From an uncultured Prevotellaceae bacterium (lineage in GTDB: Bacteria > Bacteroidota > Bacteroidia > Bacteroidales > Muribaculaceae), in the NCBI GenBank assembly GCA_905207705.1, contig CAJLMA010000011.1, positions 7,839 through 71,838 on the forward strand: a stretch of 64,000 nucleotides of DNA, in the 5' to 3' direction. The number at the start of each line of letters is the position of its first letter. Position 1 is the stretch's first letter. The notes under the pieces were generated by a model. The model ran no database searches, had not been told where the DNA came from, and saw only the letters and a list, made by a program, of their open reading frames with translations. Shown piece after piece: positions 34,339-43,125 of this stretch. The position numbers and the translations under genes are program-made.

Positions 34339-34346
34339 TATATTTG
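34339..34346 (+). promoter_or_regulatory. -7 box of the outer-membrane receptor gene
   Basis: TATATTTG matches TAnnTTTG. A TTTG at 34311-34314 lies 24 nt upstream, slightly farther than usual. The coding start is 138 nt downstream. Apart from this box, the G10 tract and the rpsA terminator, the intergenic stretch 34182-34484 holds nothing recognised. Confidence 0.55.
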
Positions 34347-34484
34347 CACCGTAGCTGATGTTGTGGTAGAATGGAGATGTGATTTTGTTGATATCGGCTT
34401 GCCACATCATATTTTTTAATGACAGATGCAACTTATTTGAAATTGGAGTGCGTCTAATGAGAAAATGAAATATATAGTCACATT

Positions 34485-36938
34485 ATGATAAAAAAAGTGT
34501 TTTGGGCCATCGTCTTGTCATGCTGTTCGGTGACAGGAGCATTTGCTCAATATTCTGTTAAGGGTATTGTGGTCGACAGTACCAATGTAGGTGAACCATA
34601 CGCCACAGTAAGAATTTATGCGGCAAGCGACACGGCGAAAGCCGGTAAAGTTGGAGTGACCGACGGTGACGGACGTTTTGTTGAGGAAATTGGAGATGCC
34701 GGACGTTACAAGTTGACTGTGACATCGGTGGGCAAAGAGTCGTTCTCTCGGTGGTTTGACGTGGATGGAAGCAATAAGGTTGCCGATCTTGGTACAATCG
34801 TGATGAGGCAGGCCGAGAACGTGCTTTCGGAAGTTGAGGTGATAGCGCAAAAGCCACTTGTGACAGCCGAAATTGACCGACTGAGTTATGATGTGGCAAA
34901 CGATGAAGATGCAAAGGCCAGTTCGATTCTCGAAATGTTGAAGAAAGTACCTATGGTGACCGTGGACGGGCAAGACAAAATACAGGTGAACGGTAGCAGT
35001 GATTTCAAGATCTACAAAAACGGCCGTCCCGATAACACTCTGTCGGGGAACCCGTCGCAGGTGTTAAAGTCGATTCCGGCCGACATGGTGGAAAAGATCG
35101 AGGTAATCACCGAGCCGGGTGCTAAATATGATGCAGAAGGGGTTAACGGCATATTGAATATTGTGATGAAGGATAACAGTCGCATTGACGGCGTGATGGG
35201 TTCATTGTATGCCCAATATAACACCATGAAGCAACCCGGAGGAAATTTGTACTTGACAACAAGTTTCAATGATAAGTTAACGGCAAGTATAAACTATTCT
35301 TATGTCAACATAGGTGCATATGAGCAGTTTCAGGATCATTCTTACTCTTATGTTGAATCTGGGAACAACGAAACAGGCCTTATCGAGATGGAAAATCCGG
35401 GAAACATGCATTTTGCCTCGCTCGACTTAAGTTATGAAATAGACTCGCTTAATCTTGTCACTGCGTCATTTAACGGATATGCCCTCGGAATAGACCAGCA
35501 TGGTGAGAACGCGACGCAAATGTTTGATGCCGATGGCAACTTGCTATATTCTTATGTGCAGACCTACGGTGAAGGACAACAGAATAATTATTTTAGTGTG
35601 AGCGGACGGCTCGATTACCAGCACTTGACTCAACTAAAGGGCGAGGCGTTGAATTTCTCTTATCTGTTGTCGGCATCCGGGACAGGGAATAATTATGATT
35701 CCAATTTTGAGGATCTCGTTAATCCTCAATTTGATTACACCCGTTATTTGTATGATTCCGACCAAAAGATGTGGGAGCATACGTTCCAGCTTGATTACAC
35801 GCGTCCGTTTGGCGACAAGCACAAGCTTGACGTGGGGGCGAAATACATCTTCCGTCGTAACCATAGTGCCAGTTCAACGCAACAGGATGAATCGACCCCT
35901 GTATTGCTCGATTTCATGCACCGCACACATGTAGGTGCTGTCTATGGGGAATATTCGTTTACATCGGGTCCTTGGATGGCTCGTGCAGGGTTGCGCTATG
36001 AATTTGCACGAATGACTGCCGATTACCGAATCGGCAACAGCCCGTACATGGGAAAGAACTTGAATGACCTTGTGCCTACGCTCAGCCTCGGTTACCGTAT
36101 CGACGATAAGAACAACCTGCGGTTTAATTTCTCCACGCGCATCAATCGTCCCGGGATAACTTTCCTTGACCCGACAGTCAATGAGTCGCCTGATGAGGTG
36201 AGTTATGGAAATCCGTCGCTCGTTAGTGCACGCAACCATTCATTACAGACCACTTATACGTTTATACATCCAAAGTTGACATTGAATGCTTCGGCCGGAT
36301 ATTCATTCAGCAACGATCAAATAACGCAGCTCATATATACCGAAGATAATATGCGCTATGAGACTTACGACAACATAGGCAAGGTGCGCAACGGGTGGTT
36401 TAACTTATATGCCCAATGGATGCCGACGAAAAAGACTAATATATCGGTTAATGCATCGGCGACATACGCCAATTATCGTAATGATGAATTGATGCTTGAC
36501 AATAGACGGTGGAATTTCAGCTTCTTTGCAAGGGCTTCTCAGGAACTTCCATGGAAATTGCGCTTTAGCGTAATGGGAGGGCGCAACGGTGGCAGTGTAT
36601 GGGGGTTGTATGGCTATTCAAAACCTAATTATTTCTATACACTCGGGCTGCAACGTTCGTTCTTGAAGGATGACCGCCTGACGGTGCAAATGTTTGCCAT
36701 GAATCCTTTCTCGTCGAAATATATGAAGGCCGAGTATATAATACGTTATGGCGACTATACGGGATGGGAAGTAGGACAATACCCGCAACGCATGTTCCAA
36801 GTGGCGGTGTCGTTCCGCTTCGGCTCGCTCAAGGCATCGGTGAAGAAAACTCGCACCACCATCAACAATGACGACGTGGTCGGCGGTGGTGGAGGCAGCG
36901 GCAGCGGTGCTCCCACAGGAGGAGCCGGTAACGAATAA
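34485..36938 (+). CDS. TonB-receptor-like outer membrane beta-barrel protein
   Basis: An 817-residue outer-membrane protein. Signal peptide 1-21 (cleavage after GAFA). Residues about 24-110 are a carboxypeptidase-regulatory-like domain, about 115-225 a plug-like domain (ASSILEMLKKVPMVTVDGQ, then IEVITEPGAKYDAEGVNGIL), and about 370-800 the OMP_b-brl_3 barrel. The tail is Gly/Ser-rich (VGGGGGSGSGAP). No SusD partner is adjacent, so it is not a classical SusCD pair. Such single receptors take up metals, peptides or unknown ligands. A G10 tract precedes its promoter. Confidence 0.9.
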   Translation: MIKKVFWAIVLSCCSVTGAFAQYSVKGIVVDSTNVGEPYATVRIYAASDTAKAGKVGVTDGDGRFVEEIGDAGRYKLTVTSVGKESFSRWFDVDGSNKVADLGTIVMRQAENVLSEVEVIAQKPLVTAEIDRLSYDVANDEDAKASSILEMLKKVPMVTVDGQDKIQVNGSSDFKIYKNGRPDNTLSGNPSQVLKSIPADMVEKIEVITEPGAKYDAEGVNGILNIVMKDNSRIDGVMGSLYAQYNTMKQPGGNLYLTTSFNDKLTASINYSYVNIGAYEQFQDHSYSYVESGNNETGLIEMENPGNMHFASLDLSYEIDSLNLVTASFNGYALGIDQHGENATQMFDADGNLLYSYVQTYGEGQQNNYFSVSGRLDYQHLTQLKGEALNFSYLLSASGTGNNYDSNFEDLVNPQFDYTRYLYDSDQKMWEHTFQLDYTRPFGDKHKLDVGAKYIFRRNHSASSTQQDESTPVLLDFMHRTHVGAVYGEYSFTSGPWMARAGLRYEFARMTADYRIGNSPYMGKNLNDLVPTLSLGYRIDDKNNLRFNFSTRINRPGITFLDPTVNESPDEVSYGNPSLVSARNHSLQTTYTFIHPKLTLNASAGYSFSNDQITQLIYTEDNMRYETYDNIGKVRNGWFNLYAQWMPTKKTNISVNASATYANYRNDELMLDNRRWNFSFFARASQELPWKLRFSVMGGRNGGSVWGLYGYSKPNYFYTLGLQRSFLKDDRLTVQMFAMNPFSSKYMKAEYIIRYGDYTGWEVGQYPQRMFQVAVSFRFGSLKASVKKTRTTINNDDVVGGGGGSGSGAPTGGAGNE

Positions 36939-36962
36939 GCCGAGCATGTCGGGGCAATATAT

Positions 36963-37013
36963 AATTTAGCAGCCAGTGCAGTAAATAATTATTACTGGGC
37001 TGGCTGCTAAATT
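36963..37013. terminator. Long hairpin between convergent genes
   Basis: Perfect 14-bp stem AATTTAGCAGCCAG (36963-36976) and CTGGCTGCTAAATT (37000-37013); an inner GTAA/TTAC pair extends it. T runs are weak on both sides, but the position between two convergent stops suggests a shared terminator. Confidence 0.65.
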
Positions 37014-37081
37014 ATTAAAGTTAAGATGGTAAAACAAGTGAGTAGCGTGCAGATTTTTCCCAATTTTGGGAATGTTACAGA

Positions 37082-38938
37082 TCAATGTTGCGTGAACACT
37101 TTTTTCTCGACGCTTCCATCGTCATATTTGAAAATATATATGTTGTTTGGCTGAGGGGCTGTTACAGGCAGCCCGTCAATTGAGTATATATTTGTGCAAC
37201 GAGCCGAATGCAAGGCATTTTCGATTGTATCGACAGATGACGAATTCTCCAGATCATCGACAATCTGAGCAAATATATTCCACCCTTTTTCCCTGTATTC
37301 ATCGATGCAACCTTCAGGAACATGTAATACGCATGAATTGAGTCCTGGATAAAAAGAGGAATCTTGCAATGTCGGAGCTATTGTGCCATAGCAGTACACG
37401 TTGGCCAAATTGTAGCAGTAGGCAAATGAATAAGAACCAATTTTTTTCAATGAAGCAGGCAGTGTGAGGTTGTTTATGGCGCAGCATTTTATGAAAGCTT
37501 GGTTGCCTATTGTCTCAATGCCATCGGGTACACTGTAGTCTCCATCATGTTTTACAGGCATTGAATTCAATGTTGTGCCATCTGAATTTACCAATGCATT
37601 GTCCACAAGTTGGAAAGACTTGTTTTCGCTCTCTATTTCAAAGCGTTCGATTTTAGAATATCTGAACGGATTAGTGCCTATGGTCTCAAGTTGTGCAGGT
37701 AAAGTTATGGAGCTGAGATATCGGCAGTCGCTGAAAACGTATGCCCCTATGGATTTCAGATTTTGTGGAAGATGTATGTTTATCAGTCCTCGGCAATTGG
37801 CAAAAGCTTTTTCTCCAATTCGAGTCACGTTATCGGGCAGTATCAAGTCTTGTAGCGTGTAATTAGGATCAGAATCATTAAAGGCATCGTCTCGAATGTA
37901 ATTGTCATCAATAGAACATTCCGACAAGTCGATATATGACAGTTGCCCTGTCGTAATTTTAGTTAATTCGCTGAGCCATTGTATGTCATTGGCATTTATT
38001 GAACCTGTCACTTTCAATCGGCATACGCGGCGACTGGCGAGTTCTCCTCCAAGGGCTTCTATGAGCGAACCCGGCACAGGCACATTTACTGTTGTTACCT
38101 CATTGTCGGTTGGTTCGGGTTGCAAGCCGAGGATCATGCGCATGTCGATCGTATAGGTTTCATCTGTATTGGTGATGTCATAGTAGCGGTCTTCGTTATT
38201 CCTGTTGGCATGACCGAGGTTGAGGTGAATATTGCCATTTTCGTCATAACCGTCGGCAACAAATATGTGGTTGGCGCCACCGCTTTCAGTACCGCCCATC
38301 AACACCGGTCTGCCGGCCGATATTTCCTTGTAGATCATTTCACGCCACTCGTCTTGGGTATAAGCACCGTTTGTTTGGCGTACTATTGTCATGTAAGGGT
38401 TGTAGCCGAAATATTTTTTCAATGCAGAATGTATATATTCGATTTGAGTTCCAGTGCTTGAAGAAAATTTCATTTCAAGGGCTACTCCTATGTGCAACAT
38501 CAGTGTGGCTACGGCATCGATTTGGGCATCAGTTACCGGTTGATTTTTGTAAATTGTCGCCATGTTGCTCCAGTCATAGTATGTATTTTCAAAATCAGCT
38601 TTGAGCACTTGAGGCTCATCTCTTTCCTCCCACACATAATAATTGTATCCTATTCCATGTGTCGGGTATTTCCAGTAATTCATGACTTGTGCCATTGCTA
38701 CGGCTCCGCAGCCGGCATCTGCAAGTGTGTCATAATCATCTATGACAGGCAAAAAGGCATTTTCTCCGCCATCTTGCGACCATTGTGTGGTCAGCAACGG
38801 GGCAACACTTGGTTTTAACCCATTTTCTTGAATAATTTCCTTTCCGCTCTTGGCTTGGCAAACGGGAACATACGTTAATAATAGCAAAATCGTCACTGCA
38901 AGCAATTTACTTGCTTCTTTAAAAGTAATAGGTTTCAT
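37082..38938 (-). CDS. Secreted C10 (streptopain-like) cysteine protease with leucine-rich repeats
   Basis: A 618-residue secreted protein. Signal peptide about 1-29. Residues 45-265 are a peptidase C10 domain: nucleophile Cys77 in DAGCGAVAMAQVMNYWK and His224 in GGANHIFVADGYD; the usual W-G-W motif after the His is replaced by HLNLGHANRN. Residues about 365-540 are BspA-type leucine-rich repeats (TRIGEKAFANCRGLINIHLP and three or four more). The end (NIYSIDGLPVTAPQPNNIYIF) resembles a worn type IX sorting domain. The ATG at 38938 starts a normal signal peptide; the frame is open to 38980. No inhibitor gene is adjacent. Confidence 0.88.
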   Translation of the reverse strand: MKPITFKEASKLLAVTILLLLTYVPVCQAKSGKEIIQENGLKPSVAPLLTTQWSQDGGENAFLPVIDDYDTLADAGCGAVAMAQVMNYWKYPTHGIGYNYYVWEERDEPQVLKADFENTYYDWSNMATIYKNQPVTDAQIDAVATLMLHIGVALEMKFSSSTGTQIEYIHSALKKYFGYNPYMTIVRQTNGAYTQDEWREMIYKEISAGRPVLMGGTESGGANHIFVADGYDENGNIHLNLGHANRNNEDRYYDITNTDETYTIDMRMILGLQPEPTDNEVTTVNVPVPGSLIEALGGELASRRVCRLKVTGSINANDIQWLSELTKITTGQLSYIDLSECSIDDNYIRDDAFNDSDPNYTLQDLILPDNVTRIGEKAFANCRGLINIHLPQNLKSIGAYVFSDCRYLSSITLPAQLETIGTNPFRYSKIERFEIESENKSFQLVDNALVNSDGTTLNSMPVKHDGDYSVPDGIETIGNQAFIKCCAINNLTLPASLKKIGSYSFAYCYNLANVYCYGTIAPTLQDSSFYPGLNSCVLHVPEGCIDEYREKGWNIFAQIVDDLENSSSVDTIENALHSARCTNIYSIDGLPVTAPQPNNIYIFKYDDGSVEKKVFTQH

Positions 38939-38978
38939 TTTTAAAAAAAAGTTAGAAATTAAACTCGAATTAAATAGC

Positions 38979-39004
38979 ATCAGGCCATTAAATCAGGCCA
39001 TTAA
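38979..39004. repeat. Perfect tandem 13-bp repeat in the protease leader
   Basis: ATCAGGCCATTAA occurs at 38979-38991 and again at 38992-39004, with no gap. It lies between the -7 box (39019-39026) and the start codon (38938), so it would be transcribed. Confidence 0.8.
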
Positions 39005-39018
39005 TAATAGCATTTATG

Positions 39019-39026
39019 CAAATGTA
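39019..39026 (-). promoter_or_regulatory. -7 box of the C10 protease gene
   Basis: Minus strand TACATTTG matches TAnnTTTG, 80 bp before the start codon. No clear -33 element. Confidence 0.5.
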
Positions 39027-39262
39027 AGAAATTTACTAACATGTATTGTTATTTGCAGGAATAATTTTTTTGATAGCAAGCAGAAGTGTTGGGCGATTTG
39101 TATTGGTCTTGAATTTTTTAGTATGTTTGCAGGCAGGAAAGGTTTAAATCGCAATGCGTTGAAGCTGCATGGCTTTATTTATGCGTATTGTTGAAGAATT
39201 TGTTATACTTGGAACCGGTTGGTTGTAAACTGGATAATTAATATACAAGGAGTTTATAGAAG

Positions 39263-39586
39263 ATGGAATTTTTGAGTCAAAATAATTTGTTGGGGCTTGT
39301 GATAGGTATTTGTACGTTCCTTGTCATAGGCTTGTTTCATCCGATAGTAATAAAATGTGAATATTATTTCGGTACGCGCTGCTGGTGGTTCTTCTTGTTG
39401 CTGGGAATCGCCTGCATCGCGTTGTCGTGCATGGTAGAGGAGGTTTTGTGGTCGGCATTGCTGGGTGTGACAGCCTTTTCGTCGTTTTGGAGCATATTGG
39501 AAATATTCGAACAGCAGAAACGTGTGCAGAAAGGTTGGTTCCCACGCAATCCGCGACGGAAGTATCCTTTTGACAAGGAGAAGTAA
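39263..39586 (+). CDS. DUF4491 membrane protein
   Basis: A 107-residue protein with three hydrophobic segments (about 7-26, 42-55 and 62-80) and the pattern NLLGLVIGICTFLVIGLFHPIVIKCEYYFGTRCWWFFL that identifies DUF4491. The polar C-terminus (KGWFPRNPRRKYPFDKEK) is probably cytoplasmic. The family has no known function and is common in Bacteroidales. Single gene. Confidence 0.88.
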   Translation: MEFLSQNNLLGLVIGICTFLVIGLFHPIVIKCEYYFGTRCWWFFLLLGIACIALSCMVEEVLWSALLGVTAFSSFWSILEIFEQQKRVQKGWFPRNPRRKYPFDKEK

Positions 39587-39689
39587 CCTCCTTTGTTAGA
39601 ATTGAGGTATATTCATATAATAGAATTAAATACCTGTAAAGACACGATTTATCTTCTCTGCAAGATGTTGCAAGGTTTCGGCTGGTATG

Positions 39690-39740
39690 AAAAATAAGCA
39701 AGCTCATTTTTTACATTGTATTCAATTTGCACTATCTTTG
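39690..39740 (+). promoter_or_regulatory. Dyad-promoter cassette, copy B
   Basis: Inverted repeat AAAAATAAGC-AA-GCTCATTTTT (39690-39711, 9 of 10 pairs), then CATTGTATTCAA (39714-39725), TTTGCAC, and -7 box TATCTTTG (39733-39740). Drives the small sorting-domain protein at 39765. Confidence 0.75.
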
Positions 39741-39764
39741 TACTGAGAGATATAAAACCTGGAA

Positions 39765-40100
39765 ATGATGAAAAAAACGATAGTGTCGGCATTTTTATGC
39801 GCCATCATTGCTTTATGCGGCATGGATGTGCATGCTGCATTGCAATGGAAACATGGCGGCGTGAAGGTGGAAAGCGCAAGTCGCGCAGGTTCGGACGCAT
39901 CGGGCGGCATCGAGGTGTACAGCCAAGAAATGTCGATTATCATTAAGACTGACCGCAAGGTGGAGGTAAAGGTGTTCACCATTCTCGGGCAAGTTGTCTC
40001 CGAAGCTGAGTTGACGGCCGGAACTTCGGTTCTGGAAATAAATTCCAGAGGCATATACATAGTCAAAATCGACGATTTCACCCAAAAGGTGGTGTTGTGA
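39765..40100 (+). CDS. Small secreted protein consisting mainly of a sorting-like domain
   Basis: A 111-residue protein. Signal peptide 1-25 (MMKKTIVSAFLCAIIALCGM, cut after HAA or nearby), a linker of about 20 residues, then about 60 residues like the type IX (Por secretion) C-terminal domain: VEVKVFTILGQVVSEAEL and GIYIVKIDDFTQKVVL. No passenger domain is present. The same C-terminal pattern ends the larger secreted proteins at 46670 and 60894. It may be a truncated descendant or a small protein carried on the surface. ATG 39768 is an alternative start one codon later. Confidence 0.75.
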   Translation: MMKKTIVSAFLCAIIALCGMDVHAALQWKHGGVKVESASRAGSDASGGIEVYSQEMSIIIKTDRKVEVKVFTILGQVVSEAELTAGTSVLEINSRGIYIVKIDDFTQKVVL

Positions 40101-40138
40101 CATCTCATTGAACAGGAAACATAAAAATTTATATAGTT

Positions 40139-41167
40139 ATGGAAGAGAATGTAAATTTGGATTGGTCCAATTTGCCGTTTGGTTACATAAAGACCGATTA
40201 CAACGTGCGTTGTACCTACAAGGATGGTGCTTGGGGTGAAGTTGAAGTGACCGACTCTGAATATATCAATATTCATATGGCGGCAACATGTCTCCATTAC
40301 GGTCAAGAAATATTTGAAGGCTTGAAGGCTTTCAAAGGCAAAGACGGGAAAATACGCATTTTCCGCCTCGAAGAGAATGCAAAGCGCATACAGCGCAGTG
40401 CAAACGGTATAAAAATGGCTCCGCTGCCTGTAGAAAAATTCCGTGAGATGGTGGAAAAGGTGGTGAAGTTGAACGAGCGTTTCATTCCGCCATATGGAAG
40501 CGGATCGTCGCTTTACATACGTCCTCTCGAAATAGGAATGACAGCCCAAGTGGGGGTGAAGCCTGCCGTCGACTACTTGTTCATAATCTTCGTGACACCG
40601 GTGGGCCCGTATTTCAAAGAAGGCTTCAAGCCTACCAAAGTAGCAATATACAGGGAATTTGACCGTGCTGCTCCTTGCGGAACAGGACGTTGGAAAGTGG
40701 GCGGAAACTATGCTGCAAGCCTTACTGCCGGCGAGCTTGCCCATAAAGGAGGCTATTCGGCTGTATTGTATCTCGACCCGAAAGAGAAAAAGTATATCGA
40801 TGAATGCGGACCGGCAAACTTTTTTGCGATAAAAGGAAACAAGTATATTACGCCTAAATCCAACTCGATTCTTCCGTCAATCACCAACATGAGTTTACAG
40901 CAGATAGCCAAGGACATGGGGCTTGAGGTGGAATGTCGCCCGATGTTGCTTGAGGAATTGGCCGAGGTGGATGAAGCTGCCGAGTGCGGGACTGCCGCTG
41001 TGGCTGCTCCGATAAGTGAGATAGACGACATCGACGAGAAAAAGAAATACGTTATTTCGAAAGACGGCAACCCTGGTCCTGTCACTACAAAATTATATAA
41101 CCATTTGAGAGCCATACAGCTTGGAGACGAGCCCGACACTCATGGATGGGTCACTGTGCTCGATTGA
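40139..41167 (+). CDS. ilvE: Branched-chain amino acid aminotransferase
   Basis: A 342-residue fold-type IV PLP enzyme that interconverts Leu, Ile, Val and their keto acids with glutamate/2-oxoglutarate. The PLP lysine is Lys186 in GTGRWKVGGNYAASL. Other family marks are YGQEIFEGLKAFKG (54-67) and ECGTAAVAAPIS near the C-terminus. The length fits the large-subtype (BCAT group II) enzymes. It starts 38 bp after the small sorting-domain gene, so it may also be reached from cassette B. Confidence 0.95.
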   Translation: MEENVNLDWSNLPFGYIKTDYNVRCTYKDGAWGEVEVTDSEYINIHMAATCLHYGQEIFEGLKAFKGKDGKIRIFRLEENAKRIQRSANGIKMAPLPVEKFREMVEKVVKLNERFIPPYGSGSSLYIRPLEIGMTAQVGVKPAVDYLFIIFVTPVGPYFKEGFKPTKVAIYREFDRAAPCGTGRWKVGGNYAASLTAGELAHKGGYSAVLYLDPKEKKYIDECGPANFFAIKGNKYITPKSNSILPSITNMSLQQIAKDMGLEVECRPMLLEELAEVDEAAECGTAAVAAPISEIDDIDEKKKYVISKDGNPGPVTTKLYNHLRAIQLGDEPDTHGWVTVLD

Positions 41168-41228
41168 GCATGTAGCAAGATAGAATAATTGCTTTTTTCA
41201 TGATTTTATAATTTTAAATGAGAATTTG

Positions 41229-41258
41229 CGGGGGTGGTTGTTTCTGCCCCCGTAATTT
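41229..41258 (+). terminator. Hairpin after ilvE
   Basis: CGGGGG (41229-41234) pairs with CCCCCG (41247-41252), followed by TAATTTTG. GC-rich stem but weak T tract. Confidence 0.55.
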
Positions 41259-41267
41259 TGATGTGTC

Positions 41268-41807
41268 ATGGTAGATTTTGTGTCAATTATAAAAATGTAT
41301 TACAAAGAGGGCGGCGATGCTTTTGAGTTATTGCTCAAGCATAGCCGGCAGGTTGCCGACAAGGCTTCGGCCATAATTGAAGCGAAGCCTGGGTTGTGCG
41401 TTGACCGCGACTTTGTACAAGAGGCAGCGATGCTGCACGATATAGGCGTGTTCCTTACCGACGCTCCCGATATTTATTGCCACGGGAACGAGCCGTATAT
41501 AAAGCATGGAATCCTTGGCCGTGCGTTGCTCGACGAGCTTGGATTGCCGCGACATGCTCTCGTGTGTGAACGACATACAGGAGCTGGCATATCGGTTGTT
41601 GACATCAAGGCGCAAGGATTGCCGTTGCCGTTGCGCGACATGTTGCCGTTGACTATTGAGGAGAAGCTTGTGTGTTATGCCGACAAGTTTTATTCCAAGT
41701 CTCATCCCGACAAGGAATTTACGTTTGAACAGGCACGCAAGAAACTTGAGAAATATGGCGTTGCGACGGTTGCGCGATTTGACGCGTTGCATGAACTGTT
41801 CGCATAG
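41268..41807 (+). CDS. HD-domain phosphohydrolase
   Basis: A 179-residue HD-superfamily protein. The metal-binding residues are His25 (LLKHSRQVA) and His57-Asp58 (AMLHDIG), with a further His in HGNEPYIKHG and CERHTG. Such small proteins hydrolyse nucleotide phosphates or related compounds. The length (about 180) agrees with the YedJ/HDIG-type group of Bacteroidota. It follows ilvE by 100 bp, with a terminator-like hairpin between. Substrate unknown. Confidence 0.85.
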   Translation: MVDFVSIIKMYYKEGGDAFELLLKHSRQVADKASAIIEAKPGLCVDRDFVQEAAMLHDIGVFLTDAPDIYCHGNEPYIKHGILGRALLDELGLPRHALVCERHTGAGISVVDIKAQGLPLPLRDMLPLTIEEKLVCYADKFYSKSHPDKEFTFEQARKKLEKYGVATVARFDALHELFA

Positions 41808-41819
41808 AAGAACATTATG

Positions 41820-41860
41820 ATGGCATGTGTGGATGCTGCTGATAGCTGCACACATGCCAT
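41820..41860. terminator. Perfect 12-bp hairpin between convergent genes
   Basis: ATGGCATGTGTG (41820-41831) and CACACATGCCAT (41849-41860), 17-nt loop. Both flanks are AT-rich without a strict T run. Probably shared by the HD and GNAT genes. Confidence 0.6.
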
Positions 41861-41888
41861 TATTGTATTATAAAGAAAGTCAGCGGTC

Positions 41889-42443
41889 TCAGCGGTCGAC
41901 AAATCCGTACACTTTGAGGTGGATGAGAGATGCTGCCTCTTTTAGTTCTTCGACAGAAATCTCGCCATGGGTCATGAGCTTCATTTCAAGCGATTCCTTG
42001 TCGGGACTGTATGGCGGCTGGATGTAATCAATCTCATCGCGCAGCTTCAAGCCTATCGTTTCATAGAACCGTATGCGGCGACGTGCGATGTCGGTTGTTG
42101 GCGGTTCGACTTCAAGAATGATTCGCGAGGCGATGTCATCGAGGAAGTGGCGTAACATGGTTCGTCCGATGTTTCGGCCACGCATTTGCGGAATCACGGC
42201 AAAGTGTTCCAAATAGGTGATTTTTTCAAAGTCCCAGAAAGAAATAAATGCGAGCATGCGCCCCGGCTGTTCCTCGTCGTCGATGGCGCAAATCACCGAA
42301 AACCGGCTGTCGGGATTGGCCAGTAACGAAGTAAATGCGTCAAAGTCGCGGCGTTCGTTTGCCGGGAAAGCCGATGTGTATAACTCTTTAATCTCTTTAA
42401 TCAGATGGTCGGAATCTGCAGCATATTGATAAATCATTCTCAT
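41889..42443 (-). CDS. GNAT-family N-acetyltransferase
   Basis: A 184-residue acetyltransferase. The acetyl-CoA pyrophosphate loop is IPQMRGRNIGRTML (84-97), preceded by the strand ITYLEHFAV. The N-terminal half carries the substrate-binding part (LYTSAFPANERRDFDAF). The start at 42443 is the first ATG (MRMIYQYAADSDHLI). The substrate (small molecule or protein N-terminus) is unknown. Divergent from the Lrp-like gene. Confidence 0.88.
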   Translation of the reverse strand: MRMIYQYAADSDHLIKEIKELYTSAFPANERRDFDAFTSLLANPDSRFSVICAIDDEEQPGRMLAFISFWDFEKITYLEHFAVIPQMRGRNIGRTMLRHFLDDIASRIILEVEPPTTDIARRRIRFYETIGLKLRDEIDYIQPPYSPDKESLEMKLMTHGEISVEELKEAASLIHLKVYGFVDR

Positions 42444-42645
42444 TTTTTTTTGAAATATTCTACAATTTGATGGAAAATCAATAATAAGTTCGTATCTTTA
42501 TAACACGAATGCAAGATAAGAAATTTTCCCGACATAAAAAATGCAGGAGCCGTTTTTCGAAGAAATATAGAACAATGTGCGGGCAAGGGAAAATGATTCA
42601 TTTGCAGGAGTCGTTATCTATTTAAACAAAAGTATTTTTTTATTC

Positions 42646-43125
42646 ATGGCAAATTTCCAATTAGACGAATTAGACTGCAAGATTTTAAAGATGTTGTCGT
42701 CAAATGCACGCAAGCCTTATCTTGAAATAGCACGCGAATGCAATGTATCGGGAGCTGCGATACATCAACGAATCCAAAAACTTTACAGTGTCGGAGTGTT
42801 GCAAGGAAGCGAGTCTATAATCGACCCTGCATCGGTGGGTTATGACACATGTGCTTATATAGGATTTTTCTTGAGCGACCCGTCGAAGTTTGACGAAATG
42901 GTAGAAAAGCTCAAGGGTGTGCCGGAGGTGGTAGAGTGCCATTACACTACCGGAAAGTATGACATGTTGATAAAATTATATGCTCGCAACAATGAGCATT
43001 TGTTGCAATTGATACATGACCAATTGCAATCCATAGGGTATGCGCGTACCGAGACCCTTATTTCGTTCAAGCAGGTGTTCAAACGCCAGATTCCAATTGC
43101 CGACAAGATTGAAAATGACAGATGA
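42646..43125 (+). CDS. Lrp/AsnC-family transcriptional regulator
   Basis: A 159-residue regulator. Residues 3-62 form the winged helix-turn-helix (LDELDCKILKMLSSNARKPY, GAAIHQRIQKLYSVGVL). Residues about 65-145 form the RAM ligand-binding domain (CAYIGFFL, VVECHYTTGKYDMLIKLYARN). It would respond to an amino acid. The ATG 42646 is the correct start; the frame is open to 42577 but the extension is not Lrp-like. It overlaps the inositol-phosphatase-like gene by 11 bp. Targets are unknown. Confidence 0.92.
   Translation: MANFQLDELDCKILKMLSSNARKPYLEIARECNVSGAAIHQRIQKLYSVGVLQGSESIIDPASVGYDTCAYIGFFLSDPSKFDEMVEKLKGVPEVVECHYTTGKYDMLIKLYARNNEHLLQLIHDQLQSIGYARTETLISFKQVFKRQIPIADKIENDR

Noticed and set aside
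39722..40744. 340-codon minus-strand open frame
   Set aside because: Antisense to ilvE and to the sorting-domain gene; no protein-like features.
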